DNA of 64,000 bases from Candidatus Tidjanibacter faecipullorum (GTDB taxonomy: Bacteria; Bacteroidota; Bacteroidia; Bacteroidales; Rikenellaceae): positions 1-64,000 of the forward strand of contig DXCC01000008.1 in assembly GCA_019116245.1 (NCBI GenBank). The letters are read 5' to 3'. Below are positions 46,524-55,989 of this stretch, piece by piece. How positions within the stretch are numbered: the first letter of the stretch is position 1; each line of letters opens with the position of its first letter. The position numbers and the translations under genes are program-made. The notes beneath the pieces are model-generated. The model saw only the letters and a list, made by a program, of their open reading frames with translations. It had not been told where the DNA came from and ran no database searches.

Positions 46524-47849
46524 ATGACAACCAAAGCTTTTCAGAAGATATATACCAAGATCGACAATATCAACAAGGCCACCGTCACGGTGCATGCCGA
46601 GGGCGTCGGCAACGACGAACTGGCCACCGTCGGCGGCAAACTGGCCCAGGTGGTCCGCATTGCGGGCAATGAGATCACGCTGCAGGTGTTCCAGGGAACG
46701 GAGGGCATCGCCACGGATGCCGAGGTGGTTTTCCACGGCGAGCCGCCCGTGCTGCGGGTGAGCGACGATCTGGCCGGCCGTTTCTTCGACGCCTACGGCA
46801 ATCCGCTGGACGGCGGCGCTCCCGTCGAGGGCGAGGAACGCGAGATCGGCGGTCCGACGGTGAACCCCTTCAAGCGTATCCAGCCCTCGGAGCTGATCGC
46901 CACGGGTATCGCCGGCATCGACCTGAACAACACGATCGTCTCGGGTCAGAAGATCCCCTTCTTCGCCGACCCTGACCAGCCCTACAACCAGGTGATGGCC
47001 AACGTGGCGCTGCGCGCCCAGGCCGACAAGATCATCCTCGGCGGTATGGGTATGACCAACGACGACTACCTCTATTTCCGCAACCTGTTCGAGAACGCCG
47101 GTGTGCTGGACCGCATCGTCTGCTTCGTCAACACGACCGAGAATCCGCCCGTGGAGCGACTCCTCGTGCCGGACATGGCGCTGACGGCAGCCGAATACTT
47201 TGCCGTGGACAAGGGCGAGAAGGTGCTGGTGCTGCTGACGGACATGACCCTCTACGCCGATGCGCTGGCCATCGTGGCCAACCGTATGGACCAGATCCCC
47301 TCGAAGGACTCGATGCCGGGTTCGCTCTATTCGGATCTGGCCAAGATCTACGAGAAGGCGGTTCAGCTGCCCAACGGCGGTTCGATCACCATCATTGCGG
47401 TGACGACCCTTTCGGGCGGCGACATCACCCATGCCGTGCCGGACAACACGGGTTACATCACCGAGGGTCAGCTCTTCCTGCGCAAGGACAGCGACACGGG
47501 TAAGGTGATTGTGGACCCGTTCCGAAGCCTGTCGCGTCTGAAACAGCTCGTGATCGGCAAGAAGACCCGTGAGGACCACCCGCAGGTGATGAATGCCGCC
47601 GTGCGCCTCTATTCCGATGCGGCCAACGCCAAGACCAAACTGGAGAACGGTTTCGACCTGTCGGAGTATGACGAACGTGCGCTGAAATTCGCCAAGGAGT
47701 ACTCGGAGAAGCTGCTGGCCATCGACGTGAACATCCAGATCACCGAGATGCTCGACACGGCCTGGAAGCTCTTCGCCAAATACTTTACCAAGAGCGAGGT
47801 GGCCATCAAAGAGGCGCTCACCGAAAAGTATTGGCCCAAGAACGCCTGA
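46524..47849 (+). CDS. atpB: V-type ATPase regulatory subunit B
   Basis: This 441-residue subunit alternates with A in the hexameric head and carries the non-catalytic nucleotide sites. As expected, the P-loop is degenerate (SGQKIPFFADPDQPYNQ), and MGMTNDDYLYFRNLFE and TDMTLYADALAIVANRMDQI are well conserved. It lies 15 nt after A and just 4 nt before the unknown membrane protein. Confidence 0.96.
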   Translation: MTTKAFQKIYTKIDNINKATVTVHAEGVGNDELATVGGKLAQVVRIAGNEITLQVFQGTEGIATDAEVVFHGEPPVLRVSDDLAGRFFDAYGNPLDGGAPVEGEEREIGGPTVNPFKRIQPSELIATGIAGIDLNNTIVSGQKIPFFADPDQPYNQVMANVALRAQADKIILGGMGMTNDDYLYFRNLFENAGVLDRIVCFVNTTENPPVERLLVPDMALTAAEYFAVDKGEKVLVLLTDMTLYADALAIVANRMDQIPSKDSMPGSLYSDLAKIYEKAVQLPNGGSITIIAVTTLSGGDITHAVPDNTGYITEGQLFLRKDSDTGKVIVDPFRSLSRLKQLVIGKKTREDHPQVMNAAVRLYSDAANAKTKLENGFDLSEYDERALKFAKEYSEKLLAIDVNIQITEMLDTAWKLFAKYFTKSEVAIKEALTEKYWPKNA

Positions 47850-47853
47850 TACG

Positions 47854-48300
47854 ATGGAGACGAAAGGTAGTTACTGGTGGTATGGCACGATGCTCTGTGC
47901 AGCCTTCTGGGTGCTGATTGTCGGGGCGCAACTGCTGTTGTCCGGCTATCGGACGGGCGTGGAGCTGCTGCTGGCGGTGATGGCCGTGCTGGTCATCGGC
48001 ATCGGAGGAGCCTTGATGGGGGCGCTGGAGTGGTGGCACGGCCTGCACGAGCAGGCGTGGCTGAACCGCCTGCGCGACACCTCGGAGGAGGACATGCGTA
48101 CCTTTAACTGCTGGACGTACGGATTGGTGCAGGGTGTCAAACTGCTGGTGCTGGTCGTTGTCGTGACGCTGGTGAACGGCGTGGAGGAGAGCCTGCCGGC
48201 ATGGCGCTGGGCGGCAGCCTCCGCTTTCCTGCTCGGCGGCGGCGCGCTGCTGATGGGCGGCGTCGAGCGCTGGCGACGGCTGCACCTTGTGAAAGAGTAG
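47854..48300 (+). CDS. Unknown four-helix membrane protein within the ATPase operon
   Basis: This 148-residue protein has hydrophobic segments at about residues 10-32, 38-58, 92-110 and 117-138, with charged loops (LNRLRDTSEEDMRTFNCW in the middle). I do not recognise a family. It is inserted between subunits B and D with spacings of 4 nt each side, so it is translated with the ATPase. It might be an assembly or regulatory factor, in the manner of AtpI/UncI in F-type operons, but no residue proves this. Confidence 0.65.
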   Translation: METKGSYWWYGTMLCAAFWVLIVGAQLLLSGYRTGVELLLAVMAVLVIGIGGALMGALEWWHGLHEQAWLNRLRDTSEEDMRTFNCWTYGLVQGVKLLVLVVVVTLVNGVEESLPAWRWAAASAFLLGGGALLMGGVERWRRLHLVKE

Positions 48301-48304
48301 AATT

Positions 48305-48910
48305 ATGGCAATCAAGTTTCAATACAACAAGACGTCGCTCGGCGACATGCGCAAGAAACTCCAGATGAGGCAGCGAGCCCTGCCGACCATCAAGAGCAAG
48401 GAATCGGCCCTGCGTCTGGAGGTGAAGAAGGCGCGCGACGCCGCTTCGGAGGTGGATCGCCAGCTGGAGGAGCTGCTGGCGCGGTACAGCTACATGGCCG
48501 CGCTGTGGAGCGAATTCGACGGCGGCCTGCTGCGGGTGCGCGACGTGGAGCTGACCCACTCGAAGATTGCGGGCGTACGGGTTCCGGAGCTGGGCGAGAT
48601 CGCCTTCGAGGAGAAGCCCTACGATCTGTTCAGCAGTCCGGTGTGGTTTGCCGACGGCGTGGAGCTGCTCAAGCGGATCGCCCGGCTGGGAATCCAGCGC
48701 GAGGTCTATACGCGCAAGATGGAGTTGCTCGACTTTGCGCGCAAGAAGACCACCCAGAAGGTGAACCTCTACGAGAAGGTGCAGATTCCGGGTTACGAGG
48801 CGGCGATTCTGAAGATCCGGCGTTTTCTGGAGGATGAGGAGAACCTCTCCAAGAGTGCGCAGAAGATCGTCAAAAGCAAACATGAACAATCACAACAGGA
48901 GGCCGTATGA
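48305..48910 (+). CDS. atpD: V-type ATPase subunit D
   Basis: This 201-residue central-rotor shaft is two long helices (NKTSLGDMRKKLQMRQRALP at the start; KKTTQKVNLYEKVQIPGYEA and a lysine-rich helix at the end), matching the antiparallel coiled coil of NtpD-type subunits. It overlaps the start of subunit I by 4 nt. Confidence 0.92.
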   Translation: MAIKFQYNKTSLGDMRKKLQMRQRALPTIKSKESALRLEVKKARDAASEVDRQLEELLARYSYMAALWSEFDGGLLRVRDVELTHSKIAGVRVPELGEIAFEEKPYDLFSSPVWFADGVELLKRIARLGIQREVYTRKMELLDFARKKTTQKVNLYEKVQIPGYEAAILKIRRFLEDEENLSKSAQKIVKSKHEQSQQEAV

Positions 48911-50715
48911 TCGTCAAGATGAGCAAATACACTTTTGTCCTCTACCATGAGCGGCAAAAGGAGTTCCTGGAGTCCTTGCAGGAACTGGGCCTGGTCGACG
49001 TGACGGCGACCGGCTGGGAGGCCGACGACCGGCAGCGGGAGATGCTCTCCGAGCTGGAGCGTTACCGGGCGGCCGAGGTTCACTTCAAGGAGCTGGGCCA
49101 GGAGAAGGATTTCCGGCCGGGCGAGCCATTTGCCGACGGACGGGAGGCTTTCGAGCACTACCGCAAGGCCACCGAAACGATGGAGGAGTTGCGCGGTCGC
49201 ATGGACAAGCTCCGCAAGGAGGCCGACGAACTGGCCGTGTGGGGCGACTTTTCGCCCGAGACGGTGCACCGGTTGGCCGAGAACGGCATCCGGCTGCGCT
49301 TCTTCGGCGCCTACAACAACGAATATGCGGCCATCGAGGCGGCTTGTGCCGGCCGGGTGCCGATCCAGGCGATCAGCAGTACGGGCGGCCGCACCTATTT
49401 TGTGCTGGTGCAGCAGGCCGAGGGGGAGGAGCTTCCCTTCGATGCGCAGGAGTACAAGATGCCCGAGACCACCGCGGCGGCTCGCCGGAACGATCTGGCG
49501 GCGCTGCAGGAGCAGTATGACGCCTGCCGGGCCGAGGTGGCACGTGCCTATGCCTCGCGCGAGCAGATCGCAGCGGAGGAGGGGCGCCTCAAGGAGCGCT
49601 TTGATCTCAGCCGGGCCGTATCGTCGGGCGAGCGGGCTGCGGAGAACACCCTCGTCGTGCTGGAGGGGTGGGCCAAGGAGGAGACTTCGGCCCAGGTGGA
49701 CGCCCTGCTGGAGCGTTACCCCGACGTGGTCTATTTCAAGGAGAAACCGGCGCCGGAGGATGATCCGCCCGTGGAGCTGAAGAACAACCGGTTCGCCAAT
49801 CCGTTCGAGATCATCGGCGCCTTCTATTCGCTGCCCAAGTACGGCACGCTCGACCTGACGGCTTACTTCGGTCCCTTCTACATGCTCTTCTTCGGCTTCT
49901 GCCTCGGCGATGCTGGCTACGGACTGGTGCTGGCGCTGGCGGGCCTGTTCCTGCTGCGCAAGCGCAACATGCACCAGGTGGCCATGCTGACGCTGCTGTG
50001 CGGCGGCGCCGCGACGGTATTCGGTTTTCTGACCGGATCGTTCTTCGGCGTGCAGCTCGGCGGTCTGAAGGCCTTCCAGGGGATCAAGGACGTGTTCTTG
50101 AGCACCGATACGCTCTTCACGCTGTCCCTGGCGCTGGGTGGCATCCAGATTGCCTTTGCGCTGATTCTGAAGGTGGTGAACATCACCATGCAGCAGGGAT
50201 TCAAGTACTCGCTGGGCACCCTCGGCTGGCTGCTGATCCTCATCGGCGGAGCAGGCTGGGCCCTGCTGCCCGGTCTGGGCGTGACGGGCATTCCGGTCTA
50301 TGTCTATTATGCGATTCTCGGCGTGGGAGCCGTCTGCATGCTGCTGCTCAACAATCCCGAGCGCAATGTGCTGGTCAATTTCGGCGCCGGACTCTACGAT
50401 ACCTACAACAACGTGACGGGTCTGCTGGGCGACATGTTGAGCTACATCCGTCTGTTTGCCCTCTGCCTGTCGGGCGGTACGCTGGCGCTGGTCTTCAATG
50501 ACCTGGCGTTCGGTCTGACGGCCGATCTGCCGATCGTGGCGCGCCAGCTGGCCGCGCTGGTCATCCTGCTCTTCGGCCACGGCATCAACCTCTTCATGTC
50601 GGTGCTGGGCGCCCTGGTTCACCCGATGCGTCTGACCTTCGTGGAGTTTTACAAGAATGCCGGCTTCGAGAGCACGATGCGTGCCTTCGAGCCGTTGAAA
50701 AAATACGACAAGTAA
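48907..50715 (+). CDS. atpI: V-type ATPase subunit I (a-subunit homologue)
   Basis: This 602-residue stator membrane subunit has an N-terminal cytoplasmic half (residues 1-310) with long coiled coils. The C-terminal half has about seven to eight membrane helices (YFGPFYMLFFGFCLGDAGYG; LLGDMLSYIRLFALCLSGGT; GHGINLFMSVLGALVHPMRL). The Arg in SYIRLFAL is the expected essential residue facing the ion site of the K ring. The ATG overlaps the D stop. Confidence 0.95.
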   Translation: MIVKMSKYTFVLYHERQKEFLESLQELGLVDVTATGWEADDRQREMLSELERYRAAEVHFKELGQEKDFRPGEPFADGREAFEHYRKATETMEELRGRMDKLRKEADELAVWGDFSPETVHRLAENGIRLRFFGAYNNEYAAIEAACAGRVPIQAISSTGGRTYFVLVQQAEGEELPFDAQEYKMPETTAAARRNDLAALQEQYDACRAEVARAYASREQIAAEEGRLKERFDLSRAVSSGERAAENTLVVLEGWAKEETSAQVDALLERYPDVVYFKEKPAPEDDPPVELKNNRFANPFEIIGAFYSLPKYGTLDLTAYFGPFYMLFFGFCLGDAGYGLVLALAGLFLLRKRNMHQVAMLTLLCGGAATVFGFLTGSFFGVQLGGLKAFQGIKDVFLSTDTLFTLSLALGGIQIAFALILKVVNITMQQGFKYSLGTLGWLLILIGGAGWALLPGLGVTGIPVYVYYAILGVGAVCMLLLNNPERNVLVNFGAGLYDTYNNVTGLLGDMLSYIRLFALCLSGGTLALVFNDLAFGLTADLPIVARQLAALVILLFGHGINLFMSVLGALVHPMRLTFVEFYKNAGFESTMRAFEPLKKYDK

Positions 50716-50721
50716 TTATAA

Positions 50722-51201
<480 letters not shown>

Positions 51202-51223
51202 GCTGCACACGGAACAGTATGCC

Positions 51224-51258
51224 AAAAGGGGCGAAACCGTTCAGGTTTCACCCCTTTG
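51224..51258. terminator. Bidirectional terminator between atpK and copA
   Basis: Hairpin aaaaggggcgaaacc / ggtttcacccctttg with T-rich tail on the plus strand and a T run (cttttggc) on the minus strand. It serves the convergent ATPase and copA transcripts. Confidence 0.85.
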
Positions 51259-51282
51259 TTGTGTCCGCCGCGGGCGGGCCGC

Positions 51283-53483
51283 TTATTTCCGCCACTTCAG
51301 CCGGAGGCTGTTGGTCACTACGCTGACGCTGCTGAAGGCCATGGCTGCTCCGGCAATCATCGGGTTGAGCAGGAAGCCGCACACCGGGTAGAGCACGCCT
51401 GCGGCAATCGGCACGCCGATCAGGTTGTAGATAAAGGCCCAAAAGAGGTTCTGACGGATGGTGCGCACCGTGCGGACCGAGAGGGCGATGGCGTCGGGAA
51501 TCCGGTTCAGATCGGACGACACGATGGTCATCTGTGCCACGTCGATGGCAATGTCGCTGCCGCCGCCCATGGCGATGCTCAGATCGGCCTGGGCCAGCGC
51601 CGCACTGTCGTTGATGCCGTCGCCCGTCATGGCCACCCGGTGCCCCTGCTCCTGAAGGGAGCGGATGAAGGCACACTTGCCGTCGGGGAGCACGCCGGAC
51701 TTCCAGTGTTCGATGCCGGCACGGGCGGCAATGGCCCGGGCCGTGTTTTCGTTGTCGCCCGTCACCATCCACACCGTGATGCCCGCTTCGTGCAGCCGGC
51801 GCACGGCCTGCGGGGCACTCTCGCGAATGGTGTCAGCCACGGCCAGCACGCCCAGCGCCTGCCGTTCGTCGGCCAGCCAGATCACCGTCTTGGCCTCGTC
51901 GAGCCACCGTGCGGCCTGTCGGGCCAGTTCGGGGTCGATCTGCCGCCCCTGTTCGCGCAGCAGGGTTTCGCTGCCGGCCAGGTAGGCCGTGCCGTTGGCG
52001 ATGCCTCGCACGCCTCGGCCGGTCAGGCTTTCGAATCCGGTGACGGACACCGGTGCGGCCTCTTTCAGGTGGGCGACGACGGCTTCGGCCAGCGGGTGTT
52101 CCGACAGCCGTTCCAGGGCGGCCAGTACGGCGGCAGGGGTGCGGTCGCCGCCGAGCCAGGCCTCGTCGGTCACTTCGGGACGTCCCTCGGTGAGGGTACC
52201 CGTCTTGTCCAGCACCACCGTGTCGATGCGGCGGGCAGCCTCGAGGCTCTCGGCATCACGGATCAGAATGCCCTCCTCGGCGGCCTTGCCGATGCCTACG
52301 GTGATGGCCGTGGGGGTGGCCAGACCCAGCGCACAGGGGCAGGCGATAATGAGGACCGTCACCAGGGCGAGCATGCCGTGCGTCAGGCCGTCGGCGGGGT
52401 CGAGCAGCAGCCACAGCACGAAGGCCAGCAGGGCTACGGAGATGATGACGGGGACGAAGACGGCAGCGATCCGGTCCACGCGTTGCTGTACGGGGGCCTT
52501 GCTGCCCTGGGCCTCCTGCACCATGCGGATGATGCGGGCCAGGAGCGTGTCGGTGCCGACCTTTTCGGCGCGGAAGGTGAAGCTGCCCTTCTGGTTGATG
52601 GTTCCGGCAAAGACCTCCGCTCCGGGCTCCTTGCGCACGGCCACGGGTTCGCCCGTGAGCATGCTTTCGTCCACATAGGAAGCGCCGTCGGCGATGCGTC
52701 CGTCCACGGCGATCCGTTCGCCGGGTCGTACGAGTACGGCGTTGCCGGGGCGCACCTGTTCGATGGGGACCTCACGCCGTTCGCCGTTGACGACCAGGGT
52801 CACGGTGCGGGGTTGCAGGCCCATCAGTTTGCGGATGGCGGTTGTGGTGTTCTCCTTGGCGCGGGCCTCGAGGAGCCGTCCGAGGAGGATGAAGGCGATG
52901 ATGACGCTCGAGGCTTCGAAATAGACGTGGGGCTGGATGCCGCGTGCGAGCCAGAACTCCGGCCAGAGCATGTTGAAGAGGCTGAAGAGGTAGGCGATGC
53001 CGGTGCTGAGGGCCACGAGGGTATCCATCGTCACGGTGCGGTGGCGGAGTTGCCGCCAGGCGTTCACGAAAAAGCTCCTTCCGCACCAGCCCAGGACCGG
53101 TGTCGCAAGGAGCCACATGATCGGATTGGCCAGGGGTATGTCCATGAAGAACATGCCGATGACCGCCACCGGCAGCGAGAGGGCCACGGCCCAGATCGTG
53201 CGGTGTTTAAGGTCGATTACTTTTTTTTTTGCCGTTCGTCGAGGGCCTCGGGGGTAGCCTCGGGGGCGGTGATGACCAGGTCGTAGCCCGCCTTGCGGAC
53301 CACGTCGCGGAGTCCCTCCGGCGAGGTTGCGGCCGGATCGAAGGCGACCGTCACTTCGGCCGAAGCGAAATTGACCGCAGCCGATGCGACGCCGGGTGCC
53401 TCCTGCAGGGCCTTCTCGACCCGTGCGGCGCAGGCGGCGCATCCCATCTGCAGAACGGGGAATGTCTCTTTTACCGTTGCCAT
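51283..53483 (-). CDS. copA: Copper-exporting P1B-type ATPase, full product via -1 frameshift
   Basis: An HMA domain (start 53483, [13 protein letters not shown]) and the ATPase body lie in adjacent frames that meet at ten consecutive A residues (plus-strand T run 53221-53230). Reading through A-AAA-AAG with a -1 shift gives a protein of about 733 residues: HMA, eight membrane segments, TGEP, the copper-site ACPCALG, the phosphorylation motif DKTGTLTEG and the hinge [16 protein letters not shown]. It exports Cu(I). Without the shift only the HMA part is made. This may be programmed frameshifting, transcriptional slippage or an error in the run; the E. coli copA precedent favours the first. 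Confidence 0.88.
53217..53483 (-). CDS. CopZ-like HMA protein, unshifted product of copA
   Basis: In the zero frame the HMA domain (88 residues, metal site MGCAACAAR) continues through Q-K-K-K encoded by the A run and stops at a TAA at 53217-53219. The product is a compact soluble copper-binding domain with a charged tail, equivalent to the CopZ-like chaperone that E. coli makes from copA by frameshifting. The fold ends (DLVITAPE) before the run, so the short form is a complete domain, not a random truncation. Confidence 0.8.
   Translation of the reverse strand: MATVKETFPVLQMGCAACAARVEKALQEAPGVASAAVNFASAEVTVAFDPAATSPEGLRDVVRKAGYDLVITAPEATPEALDERQKKK
53221..53230 (-). repeat. A10 slippery run within copA
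   Basis: Ten A residues on the coding (minus) strand. In the HMA frame it reads CAA-AAA-AAA-AAG-TAA, which contains the heptamer A-AAA-AAG used for -1 frameshifting in E. coli dnaX, just before the stop codon. Confidence 0.9.
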
Positions 53484-53489
53484 AGTTTA

Positions 53490-53838
53490 TGTGTGTGTTG
53501 AGGGTTTGTTTTCCGACAGCAAAGATGGGGCAACGGGGCCGGCCGGGCGTTATACAATTCTCCGGAAATGTTACATGATTTCCGCCATCGGATACCTGTC
53601 TGACTGGCAAGTCGTTGAATGATATGTTGTTATTGCGATGAGGCGTGGCGTTGCGGCCGGGTGGGGCGGGGAGACAAACATACAGTTACCGTCCGGGCGT
53701 AATGGAATGGGGTGCTGCGGCGGATGTGCGGCAGGAACGGCCGGGCGCGGAGTGGAGGGTGTTGCGGCTGATGTGCGCGGTGTAACGGTGGGGTGTGCGG
53801 CGGTAGCCGTACGGCAGGTGTTGCGGCAGACGGGGCGG
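53490..53838. other. Intergenic region between copA and the HMA-AraC gene
   Basis: About 350 nt, with many tgcgg/gtgcgg words on the plus strand in its second half and no credible open frame. CATCTTTG at 53520-53527 (minus strand) is a near-consensus -7 element for copA. Confidence 0.5.
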
Positions 53839-54408
53839 TTATACCTCGTCGAGGGGACGCCTGCGGCCGGCGCCGATTGTGCGGAAGTGGCTGGGGGTCA
53901 GTCCGGTGACCTTTTTGAACTGGGCGCTCAGATGGGCCACGCTCGAGTAGTTGAGCAGTGCGGCGATTTCGCCCAGCGAGAGTTCGTCGTACACGAGCAG
54001 CTCCTTGACCCGTTCGATCTTCTGGTGAATGAAATATTTCTCGATCGTGATGCCCTCCACCTCCGAGAAGAGGCTGCTGATGTAGTTGTAGTCGTGGTGC
54101 AGATGGCTGCTCAGGTAGTTGGACAGATTGACCTTCAGGTCGTTGTTTTCGTTGTGGATGAGTTCGATGATGAGGCTCTTGACCTGTTCGATGAGCCGTT
54201 CACGCCGGCCGTCGATCAGCTCGAAGCCCACTTCGCGCAGGGAGCGGTCGAGGGTGGTGCGCTCCTGCGGCGTGAGGGGGCGCGGTAGGGAGATGACGCC
54301 CAACCCCACCGAGAGGGGTTCGATGCCCTGGTCGTGCAACAGCCGTTCGACCGCCATCATGCAGCGGCGGCACACCATGTTCTTGATATACAGTTTGAAC
54401 TCTTCCAT
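53839..54408 (-). CDS. AraC-family regulator with N-terminal HMA-like domain
   Basis: The ATG at 54408 gives 189 residues. Residues 1-75 look like a small ferredoxin-fold metal domain, EEFKLYIKNMVCRRCMMAVE, with the metal-binding-type pair C13 and C16. Residues about 80-189 are an AraC DNA-binding domain with both HTH units (SLGEIAALLNYSSVAHLSAQ, FKKVTGLTPSHFR). The fusion next to copA suggests a copper or soft-metal responsive regulator of copA; that is an inference. The longer upstream frame is rejected because its sequence is Arg/Pro-rich and noncoding in style. TATCTTTG at 54420-54427 lies only 11 nt before the start. Confidence 0.8.
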   Translation of the reverse strand: MEEFKLYIKNMVCRRCMMAVERLLHDQGIEPLSVGLGVISLPRPLTPQERTTLDRSLREVGFELIDGRRERLIEQVKSLIIELIHNENNDLKVNLSNYLSSHLHHDYNYISSLFSEVEGITIEKYFIHQKIERVKELLVYDELSLGEIAALLNYSSVAHLSAQFKKVTGLTPSHFRTIGAGRRRPLDEV

Positions 54409-54461
54409 AGGACTCTGGGCAAAGATACGAATTTTCCGTCTCCGCCGTATCGTCGGCCGGA

Positions 54462-55004
54462 TCAGTCGGCATAGCGGAGCACGACGTCGCGCATCAGGGC
54501 GAGGAACTCCTTGCGCCGGTCGGGAGTCAGTACGTCGCCGTGGCTCATGACCACCAGCCGATGGGGGTGGGCTGCGGCGCCGGTCCGGTAGGAGGGGTGC
54601 GTGTAGGGGAAGTCGTTGGCGCGGAAGCCGAGCCGTTCGTAGAAGCGGAGGCGGCGGCAGGTCAGTTCGTCCTCGGGCGGTTCGATCTCCAGCACGACCG
54701 TGTAGCCGGGGTAGCGGGCCAGCAGGTCGTTCACGATGCGGCTGCCGAGCTGGCGGCCCCGGATGGCGGGATCGACGGCCAGAAACTCGACGTAGAGCAG
54801 GTCGGCGCGGGTCCAGTAGAAGCACAGGGCGGCGAGGCGTCCTTCCTCGTCGATCAGCAGGTCACCGTGGGCCAGGCTGTCGCCCAGGGCTGCCTGCTGG
54901 GCCGGACGGCTGCGGCGTTCGTAGTCGGGGAAGCTGGTCTCGTAGAGCTGCCACGCCGCTTGGCGGAGGGCGGGCGAAAGATCGTTGAAGGCGACGAATT
55001 GCAT
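54462..55004 (-). CDS. GNAT-family N-acetyltransferase
   Basis: The start MQFVAFNDLSPALRQAAWQL at 55004 gives 180 residues. The GNAT core is visible: LLYVEFLAVDPAIRGRQLGS (strand 4 and the acetyl-CoA pyrophosphate loop R/QxxGxG variant), then TVVLEIEPPEDELTCRRLRF and YERLGFRAND. Substrate cannot be told. The longer frame runs into tRNA-Gln and is rejected. Confidence 0.82.
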   Translation of the reverse strand: MQFVAFNDLSPALRQAAWQLYETSFPDYERRSRPAQQAALGDSLAHGDLLIDEEGRLAALCFYWTRADLLYVEFLAVDPAIRGRQLGSRIVNDLLARYPGYTVVLEIEPPEDELTCRRLRFYERLGFRANDFPYTHPSYRTGAAAHPHRLVVMSHGDVLTPDRRKEFLALMRDVVLRYAD

Positions 55005-55087
55005 GGTTTCAACAGTTGGATGGTGAGCGAAGATACCAAAAATCCCCGCCGGAACCAAGGTGCGGCGGGGATCGGAGCGTCGGATTG

Positions 55088-55158
55088 TTGAGCCATCGGG
55101 ATTCGAACCCAAAATGACAGAACCAAAATCTGCAGTGTTACCATTACACCATGGCTCA
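55088..55158 (-). tRNA. tRNA-Gln (anticodon TTG)
   Basis: 71-nt cloverleaf on the minus strand: acceptor tgagcca/tggctca, short D arm tggtgtaatggtaacac, anticodon loop ttttggt (TTG), T arm tgggttcgaatccc. CCA is not encoded. Confidence 0.92.
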
Positions 55159-55178
55159 ATCACGTTTTTTCGACGTCA

Positions 55179-55208
55179 CAAAGATAACGTTTTTTCCTGT
55201 AAAAGCAA
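55179..55208 (-). promoter_or_regulatory. Promoter of tRNA-Gln
   Basis: On the minus strand TTG (55206-55208), a 19-nt spacer and TATCTTTG (55179-55186), 20 nt before the tRNA. Confidence 0.72.
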
Positions 55209-55246
55209 GGCGTACGCCGCCGGGCTGCGGGGCGTGCGGCGGAGGG

Positions 55247-55690
55247 TTACTCCAGCTCGATCTCGCGGATCTCCACCATGGGTTTCTCCGACTGGGGCTG
55301 CAGGGGGTCGTCGGCCGCATCGGGGCGGAATTCCAGCGTGTAGAGGTTGTACTCGGGCTGCATCATGGCGCCCGTGGCGGCATCGATGCCCCATCCCAGG
55401 ATGTTGGTGAGGTTGATGATCGAGACCGGGTTGAAGGTCTTGGTGATGGTTACGGTAGCCTTCTTGTAACCAGCCTGGGTACCCACCACGACGGTCTGGT
55501 AGAAGCCGCGCGGCACTTTGACCGTGAAGGGGAACTCGACGTCGTAGTATTTGTAGCCGTCGATGGTGAGGGTCTCGGCGGCAGGGATGTTTGCCTCGAA
55601 GGTGACGTTTTTCTTGGCGCCGCAGAAGATGGAGGCGCAGGAGCTCAGCCCGCAGGCGCAGGCGATCAGGGCAATGATGTGTCTGGTCAT
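55247..55690 (-). CDS. Small exported lipoprotein of unknown function
   Basis: The start MTRHIIALIACACGLSSCAS at 55690 gives 147 residues with a lipobox (LSSC) at residue 18. The mature part reads as beta strands (NVTFEANIPAAETLTIDGYK, PFTVKVPRGFYQTVVVG) with a hydrophobic glycine stretch (INLTNILGWGIDAATGAMM). This resembles the short surface lipoproteins of Bacteroidetes that carry a PEGA-like fold and a final glycine-rich helix. It is monocistronic with its own promoter. Confidence 0.72.
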   Translation of the reverse strand: MTRHIIALIACACGLSSCASIFCGAKKNVTFEANIPAAETLTIDGYKYYDVEFPFTVKVPRGFYQTVVVGTQAGYKKATVTITKTFNPVSIINLTNILGWGIDAATGAMMQPEYNLYTLEFRPDAADDPLQPQSEKPMVEIREIELE

Positions 55691-55714
55691 GGTTGCTGTC
55701 GGTTGATTTGTGCA

Positions 55715-55744
55715 CAAAGATAGCCATCGCCCCGGGAAAAACAA
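55715..55744 (-). promoter_or_regulatory. Promoter of the small lipoprotein
   Basis: On the minus strand TTG (55742-55744), a 19-nt spacer and TATCTTTG (55715-55722), 24 nt before the start codon. Confidence 0.68.
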
Positions 55745-55921
55745 CACCAGCCTGCATTTTGATCCCTCCCCGGACGGAAAACGGTGACCTGGGGGCGTAC
55801 TGGTCCGGCGGTCAGGGGCCGTTGGGACCGCCGCATCCGGTGCCCGTTCGGGACCTCCCGTTCTCCGGGACCTCCCAGTCCGGCTGGGCAGCGCGCCGAC
55901 GGGCGAAAACCGGAGCCGGCG

Positions 55922-55953
55922 GGGCGGTCGCACCGCCTTTTTTTGTATTTTTG
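55922..55953 (+). promoter_or_regulatory. Terminator-like hairpin and -7 element before mazG
   Basis: The stem ggcggt-cgc-accgcc with seven T residues looks like an intrinsic terminator, although no plus-strand gene precedes it. It overlaps closely with TATTTTTG (55946-55953), a consensus -7 element 36 nt before the mazG start. It may shield mazG from read-through. Confidence 0.45.
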
Positions 55954-55989
55954 GAACATATTTCCGAACAAGACAAGAAACGATACGAT

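Noticed and set aside
44568..47579. 1003-codon minus-strand open frame antisense to the V-ATPase genes
   Set aside because: It is the shadow of two highly conserved plus-strand genes in GC-rich DNA; its His/Arg/Val-rich composition has no domain signature.
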